Notes under the pieces: generated by a model
Told to the model about the DNA's origin: nothing
The model's input: the letters and a program-made list of their open reading frames with translations, nothing else
The model's database searches: none
Part shown: positions 1-6,753 of the stretch, in pieces
Numbering within the stretch: position 1 is the first letter of the stretch
Layout: every line of letters begins with the position of its first letter
Position numbers and translations under genes: made by a program
Origin: Clostridia bacterium
GTDB taxonomy: Bacteria > Bacillota_A > Clostridia > Christensenellales > Aristaeellaceae
Length of the DNA stretch: 11,129 nucleotides
Assembly: GCA_017938785.1 (NCBI GenBank)
Contig: JAGBAU010000035.1
Span: forward strand, 1-11,129
Reading direction: 5' to 3'

Positions 1-861
1 CACGTCTATACCGAAAAGGTGCTGGCCGTATCCCTGGAGGAGGGGAGGGCGCTGGTGGAGCTGGCCAATGAGAAGGGCCTGTACCTGGGCGCTGCCCCGG
101 ATACCTTCCTGGGCGCTGCGGTTCAGACTGCCCGCCTGGCAATTGAAAACGGGCTCATCGGCAAGGTGACTTCCTGCGTAGCCCAGCTGGCCCGGGATAA
201 TAAGAGCTACAGCCAGACGATTCCTTTCCTGGCGGAGCCGGGCGGCGGCGTAGGATTCGATGTGGGCATCTATTACCTGACCGCTTTGCTCTCCGTTCTG
301 GGTCCGGTGCACAAGGTAAACGGCATGCTGAAAACCAATTCGGACCGCTGCGTTGTGATTCAGCCCAAGTCCGACCGCTTCATGCAGGAATACACCCTCG
401 TGCCCGAATCTGTGATGGTAGGAACGCTGCAGTTTGACAGCGGCGTTATCGGCACGCTGCATTTCAACAGCGAGTGCATCTCGCCCGAGGAATGCAATAT
501 CACCGTGTTCGGCAGCGAAGGCGTGCTCTACATGCCCGATCCCAACAGTTTTGGCGGCAAGGTGTATTACCGTCCCAAGGGATGCGAGGAGAAGATTCCC
601 GTGCCTGCCGCATTCGGTTACAGCGAGAATTCCCGCGGCATCGGCGCAGCGGAGATGGCATGGTCCATCCGTGCCGGCAGAACGCCGCGCGCCAGCAAGG
701 AAATGGCCTATCATGCCCTGGATGTGCTCCACAGCATCGTCAAAAGCTGCGAGGAGGAGAGAAACATTCCGATCGAATCTACCTTCGAAAAGCCGCAGCC
801 GCTGCCTCGTGGACATATCAAGGGCTATCTGGATCTGGATCCCGAGGCTGCATTGGTATAA
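1..861 (+). CDS. Gfo/Idh/MocA family oxidoreductase, 5' truncated
   Basis: The gene runs in from outside the window; 286 codons are visible, and the reading frame is open from base 1. Family members are NAD(P)-dependent dehydrogenases, mostly acting on sugars, inositols or related polyols. The N-terminal Rossmann nucleotide-binding half is mostly missing. What remains begins just before the TEK motif (residues 4-6 of the fragment), which holds the family's catalytic lysine. It continues with the C-terminal alpha/beta substrate domain, including GAAPDTFLGAA and a glycine-rich stretch ending in FDVGIYYLTALL. The tail, with RASKEMAYHALDVL, is typical of the family. Oddities: the usual EKP motif reads EKV, and the helix usually starting D-M-G-P-Y-Y reads DVGIYY. 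The substrate cannot be read from the sequence. It ends at a palindromic terminator shared with the convergent phosphatase gene. Confidence 0.88.
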   Translation, partial: HVYTEKVLAVSLEEGRALVELANEKGLYLGAAPDTFLGAAVQTARLAIENGLIGKVTSCVAQLARDNKSYSQTIPFLAEPGGGVGFDVGIYYLTALLSVLGPVHKVNGMLKTNSDRCVVIQPKSDRFMQEYTLVPESVMVGTLQFDSGVIGTLHFNSECISPEECNITVFGSEGVLYMPDPNSFGGKVYYRPKGCEEKIPVPAAFGYSENSRGIGAAEMAWSIRAGRTPRASKEMAYHALDVLHSIVKSCEEERNIPIESTFEKPQPLPRGHIKGYLDLDPEAALV

Positions 862-864
862 ACG

Positions 865-890
865 AAAAAGGACGCATATGCGTCCTTTTT
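865..890. terminator. Bidirectional intrinsic terminator between convergent genes
   Basis: A 26-bp perfect palindrome: AAAAAGGACGC, ATAT centre, GCGTCCTTTTT. It carries a U-tract on both strands, so it can end the oxidoreductase transcript (+) and the HAD phosphatase transcript (-). It lies 3 nt after the first stop codon and 8 nt beyond the stop of the second gene. Confidence 0.93.
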
Positions 891-898
891 TATATGGT

Positions 899-1702
899 TC
901 AGAGCAGCTTTTCCAGGGCTGCGGCGATGCCGTCCTCATTGTTGGTGAGGGTGACAAGATTGGCGGCGGCCTTTACATCCTCCGCAGCGTTGCCCATGGC
1001 TACGCCCATGCCTGCGGTTTCCAGCATGGGAATATCGTTCTGGGCGTCACCGAAGGAGATGACCTCGGCAGGATCGATGTTCAGCACCTTGCAGATGTCC
1101 AGGATGCCCTGGCCCTTGTTGATCTGCTTCGGAATGACCTCCAGGTAGAAGGCGGCGGTCTTCACCACGATCAGGCTCTCCGGCAGCAGGGCAGCGATCT
1201 TCGCCTGCACGGCCTCGATTTCGGCGGGATCCACGGACATCAGGATTTTGATGGGCGCGAAGGTCAGGAAGTCGGCCAGGTTGTCAACCTCGGTGCACTC
1301 CATCTGGTTGTTCCAGCACTCGTAGTCCACTTTGTAGCCGTTTTTATCGGTGACGAAAAACTGCTTGCCGTCGTCCAGGATGGGGGTGACGGGCAGCTTT
1401 TCCAGCTCGCGCAGCACCTGTTTGGTTTCCTGAAGATCCATGCAGGTTTCAAACAGCACCTCGCCGGTGGCGGCATCTACAATGCGGCCGCCATTATAGG
1501 ACATCAGTATGCCCTGGTGATCCTGCAGGCGCAGAACGTCCCGTTCGCGGTACAAACCGGGAGAGGGGCGGGCGGAGGCCAGCGCCAGGCGGATGCCCTT
1601 TTCCTGGGCGTCCATGAGGGCGGCCTTGGTCTTTTCGGTGATCTGTTTGGCGTCGTTGTTCAGCGTGCCGTCCAGGTCCATAGCAATCAGCTTGTATTTC
1701 AT
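899..1702 (-). CDS. Cof-type HAD-IIB family hydrolase
   Basis: This 267-aa cytosolic phosphatase belongs to the Cof/YbjI/YidA group. Relatives hydrolyse sugar phosphates, FMN, pyridoxal phosphate or other small phosphate esters; the substrate here is not predictable. HAD motif I is MDLDGTL (D9 nucleophile, D11 acid/base). Motif II is LASAR (S43), motif III lysine is in INKGQG (K196), and motif IV is GDAQND (residues 218-223). The type IIB cap lies between motifs II and III. An in-frame start 18 codons further upstream is possible, but I chose the ATG at 1702. It gives the family-typical MKYKLIAMDLDG start, has an AAGGGA Shine-Dalgarno about 9 nt before it, and leaves room for the promoter at 1736-1764. 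Length is normal for the family. It is monocistronic and divergent from the zinc-ribbon gene. Confidence 0.93.
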   Translation of the reverse strand: MKYKLIAMDLDGTLNNDAKQITEKTKAALMDAQEKGIRLALASARPSPGLYRERDVLRLQDHQGILMSYNGGRIVDAATGEVLFETCMDLQETKQVLRELEKLPVTPILDDGKQFFVTDKNGYKVDYECWNNQMECTEVDNLADFLTFAPIKILMSVDPAEIEAVQAKIAALLPESLIVVKTAAFYLEVIPKQINKGQGILDICKVLNIDPAEVISFGDAQNDIPMLETAGMGVAMGNAAEDVKAAANLVTLTNNEDGIAAALEKLL

Positions 1703-1735
1703 GAGAGTATTTCCCTTCATTGTGCATTTGATTTC

Positions 1736-1764
1736 ATCATAGCAGATGCGCACCACCTCGTCAA
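1736..1764 (-). promoter_or_regulatory. Sigma-A promoter of the Cof-type phosphatase gene
   Basis: On the minus strand, TTGACG (1764-1759), a 17-bp spacer and TATGAT (1741-1736), with a TGC extended -10. This is close to consensus and lies 34 nt upstream of the chosen ATG. Confidence 0.85.
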
Positions 1765-1781
1765 GAAAGCAGGAGAGGTAA

Positions 1782-1810
1782 TTGTATTCCGCGCAGAAAT
1801 GTGCTATAGT
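1782..1810 (+). promoter_or_regulatory. Sigma-A promoter of the zinc-ribbon gene
   Basis: TTGTAT (1782-1787), a 17-bp spacer and TATAGT (1805-1810) with an extended -10 TGC (1802-1804). It is divergent from the phosphatase promoter; the two -35 boxes are 17 bp apart, so the two polymerases could interfere or share one regulator. Confidence 0.82.
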
Positions 1811-1839
1811 GGATGGCAGAATTCCCGTGAGGTGAAGAT

Positions 1840-2208
1840 ATGTTTCTGATGCTTGGAATCAACGATGACCGCAAGGACCTGGACTTTTCGCAGATGATGA
1901 TCTGCGACGCCTGCGGCGCTTACGGGCGGTATAAGGTGTTCATGGTGTTTACGGTTTTGAGCCTGTTCTTTATCCCTGTGCTCAAGTGGAACCGCCGGTA
2001 CTATGTGCAGACCAGCTGCTGCGGCCGGGTTTATGAACTGGACCGCGAAATCGGCGCGGCCATCGCCCGGGGTGCGAATGTGGAAATCCTCCCCGAGCAT
2101 CTGCACGAAATGCCCGGTCAGAACTACAGTGGCCGCCGCTGTGCCAACTGCGGCTATACCACCGACGAAGATTTCGATTTCTGCCCCAAGTGCGGCCAGA
2201 AATTCTGA
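1840..2208 (+). CDS. Zinc-ribbon protein of unknown function
   Basis: A 122-aa protein with two likely zinc sites. The first is C22xxC25 together with C60-C61 (motif CCG), placed around a hydrophobic segment at residues 33-50 (VFMVFTVLSLFFIPVLKW). The second is a classic C-terminal ribbon, C101-A-N-C104-G ... F-C115-P-K-C118-G, at the very end. The same layout occurs in small Firmicutes zinc-ribbon proteins annotated only by domain. The hydrophobic stretch is short and followed by KWNRRYY, so it may be a buried beta-strand region rather than a true membrane helix. Start: ATG with GAGGTG at 1829-1834 (5-nt spacing) just after a strong promoter. No partner is suggested by context, since it is flanked by its own promoter and terminator. 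The role is unknown. Confidence 0.82.
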   Translation: MFLMLGINDDRKDLDFSQMMICDACGAYGRYKVFMVFTVLSLFFIPVLKWNRRYYVQTSCCGRVYELDREIGAAIARGANVEILPEHLHEMPGQNYSGRRCANCGYTTDEDFDFCPKCGQKF

Positions 2209-2214
2209 ACATCC

Positions 2215-2244
2215 AAAAGCGCTCCCATTTTGGGAGCGCTTTTT
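2215..2244. terminator. Bidirectional intrinsic terminator
   Basis: The 13-bp perfect stem AAAAGCGCTCCCA / TGGGAGCGCTTTT (2215-2227 / 2231-2243), with a TTT loop, has U-tracts on both strands. It ends the zinc-ribbon transcript and, on the other strand, the niaR transcript, whose stop codon begins two bases away (2246-2248). Confidence 0.93.
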
Positions 2245-2245
2245 G

Positions 2246-2761
2246 TCATTCTTCGGCCAGGATATCCAGCTGCTTTAAACCGTTTACGATGCGGATATAG
2301 GTTTCCTCGTTGGGTACGCGCAGCATGTGGATGTGCAGGCCGCCGGTCAGGTCGCAGAGCTGGCTGGCGTTGGTCTCCTGCTGGCGCTGCACAAACTCCT
2401 GGGCGTCGTAACGGGAGCAGATGTTCAGGTCCGCAGAGAGCTCGCCGTAGATGGGATGCTCTACCACTACGCTGGCGATGGAGCCGCCGTTGTCCACGAT
2501 GGTGTAGAATTCATCCAGCACCTGGTCGCCCCGGTGACGGCATACAACGCTCCTCAGGCTTTGGGGCTGTTCGTCTTTTTCCAGGCGGTAGCCCTTGCGG
2601 GTGGCCTGGATGCGGTTGCCATTGGCACGCAGCAGCGCCACATCGGATACGATAATCTGGCGGGTCACGCCGAAGTGCTGGGCGAGCTGGGCGGCGCTGA
2701 TGTAGGCGTCGCTCTCGCTGAGCATGCGCAGGATCTCATTGCGCCGGAGATTGGTGTTCAT
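2246..2761 (-). CDS. niaR: Niacin-responsive transcriptional repressor, HTH plus 3H domain
   Basis: This 171-aa protein matches the NiaR/YrxA family (often annotated NadR in Firmicutes), which represses NAD biosynthesis or niacin uptake genes when nicotinic acid is plentiful. Residues 5-60 form a winged HTH (ISAAQLAQHFGVTRQIIVSDV). The rest is the 3H domain. Its metal site as described for the Thermotoga protein (His79, Glu87, His146, His148, from memory) is matched here with a constant offset of three: H76, E84, H143 and H145 (GLHIHML). The start is set at the ATG at 2761, which has AAGGAG 8 nt before it. A GTG at 2770 overlaps that Shine-Dalgarno and is unlikely to be used. It lies 16 nt after the aldose-epimerase-like gene, so the two are probably cotranscribed. 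No nad, pnc or niaP gene is in the window, so the targets are elsewhere. Confidence 0.93.
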   Translation of the reverse strand: MNTNLRRNEILRMLSESDAYISAAQLAQHFGVTRQIIVSDVALLRANGNRIQATRKGYRLEKDEQPQSLRSVVCRHRGDQVLDEFYTIVDNGGSIASVVVEHPIYGELSADLNICSRYDAQEFVQRQQETNASQLCDLTGGLHIHMLRVPNEETYIRIVNGLKQLDILAEE

Positions 2762-2777
2762 GGTATTCACTCCTTGA

Positions 2778-3650
2778 TCAAGCGTTGGGGAGGAGGATGG
2801 AATAGCTCTTTTCGAAGGTTTTGCCGGGTGCGAGCAGGTTTACATTGGGCTTTGCAGACAGTTCATCCTCAAAACCGCAGTTGTCGCAGCGTCCCGCCCA
2901 GGGCTCCAGGCATACGAAGCCCGCGCCCTGTACCGACCATACGCCATAGTTGGGAAAGCCGGGGCACTTCATGCCCACGCGGGGCGTGCCGTCCCTGCGG
3001 CAGAGCCAAACCTCCTCCACCTGGCCATCGTCCAGGATGAGGGCGTCGTTGGCGAAGAGCTCATCCGTGAGGGGCAGGATGCCGTTCTTCAGGGGCAGGA
3101 TTTCCTTTGCGTCCGGCTGTGCGGTACCGCTGGCGGGATCCAGCAGCAGGTATTCAAGCTGCTCAAGGCCGGGGAAGCGCAGGCAGTAATCCGTCTTGCC
3201 CTCGCCGGGATCGAAGCAGAAGGCCGGGTGACCGCCGATGGTGAAGGCCATCTCCTCCTTGCCGGGATTGGTGACCAGCCAGGATACGATCAGGCTGTCA
3301 TCCTGCAGTTCATAGCGGATGCGCAGCTCGAAGGGGTAGGGGTAGCGGGCGAGGGTATCCGCATTGGAGGTGAGCAGGAAGCATGCGCTGGTTTCATCCG
3401 AGGATTCCAGGGTGAAATCCATGTCCCGGGCGAAGCCGTGCTGGCTGGTAGGATAAGTTTTGCCGCCGATGCGCATCACGTTTGCATAGGTCTTGCCCAC
3501 GTTGGGGAACAGGATGGGGGAGCGACGCTTCCAGTATGCGGGATCTCCGTTCCACAGAAGCTCCTGATCGCGCTTGAGATCATATACGGACGTCAGCTCT
3601 GCGCCGGCTGCGGCGATTTCAACCTGCATGTATTCGTTTCGGATGCGCAT
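2778..3650 (-). CDS. Aldose 1-epimerase (GalM/LacX-like) family protein
   Basis: A 290-aa cytosolic beta-sandwich protein of the galactose mutarotase superfamily, in the LacX-like branch annotated as aldose 1-epimerase family. The expected catalytic pattern is present: H71 (SQHGFAR), H140 (GGHPAFCF) and E248 (CLEPWAG). These fit the two histidines and one glutamate of GalM enzymes. Conversion of alpha and beta anomers of a hexose or hexose phosphate is therefore likely, but the sugar is uncertain. The start is the ATG at 3650, with AAGGAGGG about 6 nt upstream. A reading extended by 22 codons would run through this Shine-Dalgarno and the transcript start region, so I reject it. It heads a two-gene unit with niaR. 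No sugar kinase or transporter is adjacent, so the link with NAD control is probably incidental. Confidence 0.88.
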   Translation of the reverse strand: MRIRNEYMQVEIAAAGAELTSVYDLKRDQELLWNGDPAYWKRRSPILFPNVGKTYANVMRIGGKTYPTSQHGFARDMDFTLESSDETSACFLLTSNADTLARYPYPFELRIRYELQDDSLIVSWLVTNPGKEEMAFTIGGHPAFCFDPGEGKTDYCLRFPGLEQLEYLLLDPASGTAQPDAKEILPLKNGILPLTDELFANDALILDDGQVEEVWLCRRDGTPRVGMKCPGFPNYGVWSVQGAGFVCLEPWAGRCDNCGFEDELSAKPNVNLLAPGKTFEKSYSILLPNA

Positions 3651-3668
3651 GGGAAACCCTCCTTGGAT

Positions 3669-3716
3669 TGTATATTTCACTGTATATATCATACCCGAAA
3701 GTAAGCCGGAAATCAA
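3669..3716 (-). promoter_or_regulatory. Promoter and repeat-containing leader of the galM-like/niaR unit
   Basis: On the minus strand, TTGATT (3716-3711), a 17-bp spacer and TATGAT (3693-3688). Just downstream, the 7-mer TGTATAT (+ strand) occurs twice, at 3669-3675 and 3681-3687, 12 bp apart. This could be an operator for a repressor, possibly NiaR acting on itself, but I cannot match it to a known motif. Confidence 0.68.
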
Positions 3717-3795
3717 CGCTGGTGAGAGAAAATGCGGATATGAAATTCAGAACCGTGTTTTATAGAAACTTATTTTACCGATTTCGCTTTTGCAA

Positions 3796-3824
3796 TTGAT
3801 TCGCCGAAGATTTTGTGGTATAGT
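3796..3824 (+). promoter_or_regulatory. Sigma-A promoter of the NSS transporter gene
   Basis: TTGATT (3796-3801), a 17-bp spacer and TATAGT (3819-3824) with an extended -10 TGG. It lies 53 nt upstream of the start codon. Confidence 0.82.
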
Positions 3825-3877
3825 GAAATAGTTGCGCACATTTGCGCCTGATTGAATTACGAGAGGGATTGAAACAC

Positions 3878-5281
3878 ATGCAGGAAAAGAAACGCAATAC
3901 GTTTGCAGGAAGCATCGGCTTCGTGCTCGCCGCAGCCGGCAGTGCTGTAGGCCTGGGCAATATCTGGCGCTTCCCCTATCTGGCTGCGAAGGACGGCGGC
4001 GGCATGTTCCTGGTGATCTACCTGGTACTGGCGCTCACCTTCGGCTTTACGCTTCTCGCATCCGAACTGGCCATCGGCCGCAAGACCCGCGCCGGTGCTC
4101 TCACCGCTTACGGAAAGCTGAGCAAAAAGTTCGGCTTCCTCGGCATGTTTGCCAGCGTCATTCCGCTGATCATCATGCCCTATTACTGTGCCATCGGCGG
4201 CTGGGTACTGAAGTATTTCCTGGTTTATGTCACCGGCAACGGCACTGCAGCTACGGCATCCGGCTATTTTTCTGAATTCATCGCCAGCCCGGTTGAACCC
4301 ATCGTTCTGGGCTTCATTTTCATCCTGGCCACAGCATTTGTTGTATACCGCGGCGTAAACAAGGGCATTGAATCCTTTTCGAAGGTGCTCATGCCCATCC
4401 TGCTGGTGCTGATCCTCGGCATCGCCATCTTCTCCCTGACCCTGACCCACACCGATGAAGCAGGCGTGACCCGCACCGGTATGGAAGGCTTCAAGATTCT
4501 GCTGATCCCCAATTTTGAAGGCCTTACCCTGCGCTCCTTCTTCAATGTGCTTCTGGACGCCATGGGCCAGCTGTTCTACAGCATCAGCGTTGCCATGGGT
4601 ATCATGGTCACCTACGGCTCCTACGTGAAGAACGAGGAAAACCTGAACAAGTCCATCAACCACATCGAGCTGTTCGACACCATCGTTGCCTTCCTGGCAG
4701 CCGTGATGATCATCCCCGCTGTGTTCACCTTCATGGGCCGCGAAGGCATGGAAGCATCCGGTCCCAGCCTGATGTTCATCTCCCTGCCCAAGGTATTTGA
4801 AGCCATGGGCGGCGTGGGCCATGTGGTTGGCGCTCTGTTCTTCCTGATGGTGCTCTTTGCAGCCATCACCAGCTCCATCTCCATCATGGAGGCCATCGTT
4901 GCCAGCATCATCGATAAGTTCGGTGTGTCCCGCAGCAAGGCTACCCTGATTGAAACCGTCATCGCCCTGGTCATGGCCCTGTTCGTGTGCCTGGGCTACA
5001 ACAGCCTGTTCTTCGATATCGTGCTGCCCAACGGCGCACATGCGCAGCTGCTGGATGTTATGGACTATGTGAGCAACAACCTGCTCATGCCCGTGGTTGC
5101 CATCGGCACCTGCATCCTGATCGGCTATGTGGTCAAGCCCAAGACCGTGATCGAAGAAGTGGAAAAGAGCGGCTGTACCTTCGGCAGAAAGAATCTCTAT
5201 GTGGTCATGATCAAGTTCGTGGCTCCGGTTCTGCTGACCATCCTGCTGCTCAAGTCCCTGGGCCTGTTCAGCTTTATCTAA
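3878..5281 (+). CDS. Sodium-dependent transporter, NSS (SNF) family
   Basis: This 467-aa membrane protein belongs to the neurotransmitter:sodium symporter family (LeuT, MhsT, TnaT), which uses the Na+ gradient to import amino acids. I count 11 membrane spans, like MhsT-type members and unlike 12-span LeuT. TM1 (residues 10-36) carries the signature GSAVGLGNIWRFPY with the unwound helix and N28 at the Na1 position. TM6 has the unwound FYSISVAMG segment. TM8 carries AAITSSISIME with the Thr/Ser pair that binds Na2. The protein ends in TM11. The fine substrate (Tyr, Trp, branched chain, other) is not readable. The ATG at 3878 follows GAGAGGGA at 3861-3868. A TTG-initiated extension 12 codons upstream would place the Shine-Dalgarno inside the gene and is less likely. 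Monocistronic, with its own promoter and terminator. Confidence 0.93.
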   Translation: MQEKKRNTFAGSIGFVLAAAGSAVGLGNIWRFPYLAAKDGGGMFLVIYLVLALTFGFTLLASELAIGRKTRAGALTAYGKLSKKFGFLGMFASVIPLIIMPYYCAIGGWVLKYFLVYVTGNGTAATASGYFSEFIASPVEPIVLGFIFILATAFVVYRGVNKGIESFSKVLMPILLVLILGIAIFSLTLTHTDEAGVTRTGMEGFKILLIPNFEGLTLRSFFNVLLDAMGQLFYSISVAMGIMVTYGSYVKNEENLNKSINHIELFDTIVAFLAAVMIIPAVFTFMGREGMEASGPSLMFISLPKVFEAMGGVGHVVGALFFLMVLFAAITSSISIMEAIVASIIDKFGVSRSKATLIETVIALVMALFVCLGYNSLFFDIVLPNGAHAQLLDVMDYVSNNLLMPVVAIGTCILIGYVVKPKTVIEEVEKSGCTFGRKNLYVVMIKFVAPVLLTILLLKSLGLFSFI

Positions 5282-5288
5282 AATGTAT

Positions 5289-5323
5289 ACCCCTGCGTCC
5301 GTTTGGGCAGCAGGGGTTTATTT
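5289..5323 (+). terminator. Intrinsic terminator of the NSS gene
   Basis: Stem ACCCCTGC (5289-5296) with GCAGGGGT (5310-5317). It is extended inside by GTCC/GGGC with a bulged A, and followed by TTTATTT. The U-tract is broken by one A, so read-through into the DUF2284 gene, whose start is only 25 nt away, is plausible. Confidence 0.75.
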
Positions 5324-5347
5324 GAACAACGGATTATGGAGGAAACT

Positions 5348-5887
5348 ATGGCATACGAACTGAATCCCGCCACCCTTGAGAAGGCGGAGAAATACCTGCC
5401 GCTGGCTCGCGAAATGGGTGCGACCGACGCCGTCGCCTTTGAGGATGAACAGATATGCTGGGACAGCCGCACGCTCCTCAAGTGCATGTACGGCTGCACG
5501 GACTGGGGCAAGAACCACACCTGCCCGTCCCGCCCCAACAACCCCTCCATGGCGGAGATGCGCGAAATGTTCTCCCGCTACCGCTGGGGCGTGATCATCC
5601 ACACCAAGGAGAAGAACATCTCCCAGAAGATTTCTCTTGCAGTAGAGAGCGCCGCCTTCCATGACGGATACTATTTCGCTATGTCCCTCTCCGACTGCGG
5701 ATTGTGCAAGGAGTGCGCTGCAGTCACCTGCGAGGATTGCCGCTTCAAGCGTGAGGCGCGCCCTGCCTTCCACAGCGTGGGCATCGATGTGTTCAAAACC
5801 GTGCACCAGATGGGCCTGCCGCTGTTCACCCTGGAGAACCGGGATGCGCCCGACCAGAACTGGTACAGCGCCGTGTTCATTGAATAG
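5348..5887 (+). CDS. DUF2284 domain protein, predicted metal-binding
   Basis: A 179-aa soluble protein matching the DUF2284 family of uncharacterised predicted metal-binding proteins. Nine cysteines are visible in two groups. The N-terminal group is C37, C46 (LKCMYGC), C50 and C59 (NHTCPSRP, the family's CP-x-x-P motif). The C-terminal group is C117xxC120xxC123 then C128xxC131 (SDCGLCKEC...CEDC). The second group resembles an Fe-S cluster ligand set, so electron transfer or cluster binding is possible but unproven. The start is the ATG at 5348 with GGAGGA five to six nt before it. The ATG at 5336 overlaps this Shine-Dalgarno. I see no strong promoter of its own in the short gap after the NSS gene, so expression may depend on read-through of the imperfect terminator. 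No specific function can be assigned. Confidence 0.85.
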   Translation: MAYELNPATLEKAEKYLPLAREMGATDAVAFEDEQICWDSRTLLKCMYGCTDWGKNHTCPSRPNNPSMAEMREMFSRYRWGVIIHTKEKNISQKISLAVESAAFHDGYYFAMSLSDCGLCKECAAVTCEDCRFKREARPAFHSVGIDVFKTVHQMGLPLFTLENRDAPDQNWYSAVFIE

Positions 5888-5888
5888 G

Positions 5889-5913
5889 AAAAACCGCCTT
5901 TAAGGCGGTTTTT
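5889..5913. terminator. Bidirectional intrinsic terminator
   Basis: Nearly perfect palindrome AAAAACCGCCTT, T centre, AAGGCGGTTTTT, two nt after the DUF2284 stop. Its right U-tract overlaps the stop codon (5912-5914) of the convergent YjjG-type gene, so it serves both. Confidence 0.93.
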
Positions 5914-6589
5914 ATTCTTGCGTAGCGATGGCCAGACAGTCGCGGATATCCTGAATCTCGTATTCCGCGTGCAGGCCTTCGCGCAGGGGACGGCCTTTGG
6001 GGTTATACCAGCACATGTCCACACCGGCATTGTTGGCGCCTGCCACATCGCTGGCTACGCCGTCGCCGATCATCAGCGCTTCCCTGGGATCCAGACCGTT
6101 CAGGGCGATTTCAAAGATGCGTGGGTCGGGCTTGGATACGCCCACCTCCTGGGAGATCACCACGCCGCTCACCCAATCCTTGATGACGGATTCTTCCAGG
6201 CGCTTCTTCTGGATCACGGTGATGCCGTTGGTCAGCAGGATCACAGGCACCTTGTCGCAGATGGCCTTCAGGGTTTCCTGGGCGTGGGGCAGGGGGATCA
6301 CCTGCGCACCCAGATGCTCGGCAAAGCGCGCGGCAACCTGTTCGGGATCATCATCGCGTCCCTTGGTTTCCAGAAAGCGGCGGAAGCGCTCCACATGCAG
6401 CGTCGCCTGGTCCATTTCACCCCGCTCAAGGGCCTTCCAGCAGGCCTTGTTGATGGTTTCGTATTCATCGTACACGGTGGGAGAGGACAGCCCCAGCTCC
6501 TCCATCAGGGCACCGACGGCGTTTTTATTGCTGGCGGGAAAATCGAAGATGGTATCGTCAATGTCCATCAGGATGCATTTGTATTTCAT
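5912..6589 (-). CDS. YjjG-type HAD-IA hydrolase, likely (noncanonical) pyrimidine nucleotidase
   Basis: A 225-aa cytosolic HAD phosphatase. It most resembles the YjjG family, whose E. coli member removes the 5' phosphate from pyrimidine nucleotides, including damaged or analogue forms, and so cleans the nucleotide pool. Motif I is MDIDDTIFDF (D9, D11), with Asp in place of the Gly more usual after the second Asp, a YjjG-type feature. Motif II is LLTNG (T120). Motif III is VSKPDP (K153), and motif IV is IGDGVASD (D176, D181). A helical C1 cap lies between residues 16 and 95. The start at 6589 has AGGAGGT 4-5 nt upstream; longer in-frame readings would lack a Shine-Dalgarno. Substrate assignment is by family resemblance only. 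Confidence 0.87.
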   Translation of the reverse strand: MKYKCILMDIDDTIFDFPASNKNAVGALMEELGLSSPTVYDEYETINKACWKALERGEMDQATLHVERFRRFLETKGRDDDPEQVAARFAEHLGAQVIPLPHAQETLKAICDKVPVILLTNGITVIQKKRLEESVIKDWVSGVVISQEVGVSKPDPRIFEIALNGLDPREALMIGDGVASDVAGANNAGVDMCWYNPKGRPLREGLHAEYEIQDIRDCLAIATQE

Positions 6590-6617
6590 GGCTACCTCCT
6601 GTAAGGGCTTATGCTTC

Positions 6618-6646
6618 AGTATAACATGGAACATGCAAAGAAACAA
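6618..6646 (-). promoter_or_regulatory. Sigma-A promoter of the YjjG-type gene
   Basis: On the minus strand, TTGTTT (6646-6641), a 17-bp spacer and TATACT (6623-6618) with an extended -10 TGT. It lies 28 nt upstream of the start codon. Confidence 0.82.
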
Positions 6647-6647
6647 C

Positions 6648-6682
6648 ACCCTCCGCAGCGTTGCTCAGGCGCGGCGGAGGGT
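6648..6682. repeat. Orphan inverted repeat beside the yjjG-type promoter
   Basis: ACCCTCCGC (6648-6656) pairs with GCGGAGGGT (6674-6682). An inner GCG/CGC pairing (6658-6660 with 6670-6672) closes a 9-nt loop. On the minus strand it is followed by GTTGTTTCTTT, a poor U-tract; on the plus strand there is none. It may be a weak leftward terminator that blocks antisense transcription from the araC side, or an operator or DNA hairpin touching the yjjG -35 box (6641-6646). The rest of the 274-nt gap 6590-6863 holds the two promoters and the palindromes listed separately; 6683-6750 shows nothing recognisable. Confidence 0.6.
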
Positions 6683-6753
6683 ATGCTTGAAGAAAATGAT
6701 AGTTCGGAAACCTGTCTGCGGTGCGCGAATGCAGCAAGCGCATGCAAAAGGTC

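Noticed and set aside
434..1849. A 471-codon open frame on the plus strand across the oxidoreductase end, the terminator and the Cof gene
   Set aside because: It crosses a perfect terminator, has no Shine-Dalgarno, and overlaps two recognised genes in other frames.
3857..5041. A 394-codon open frame on the minus strand opposite the NSS transporter gene
   Set aside because: The translation is a low-complexity mixture rich in His, Gln, Asp and Gly, without domains. It is the typical mirror of a GC-rich membrane-protein gene, while the plus frame has a clear NSS signature, promoter and terminator.
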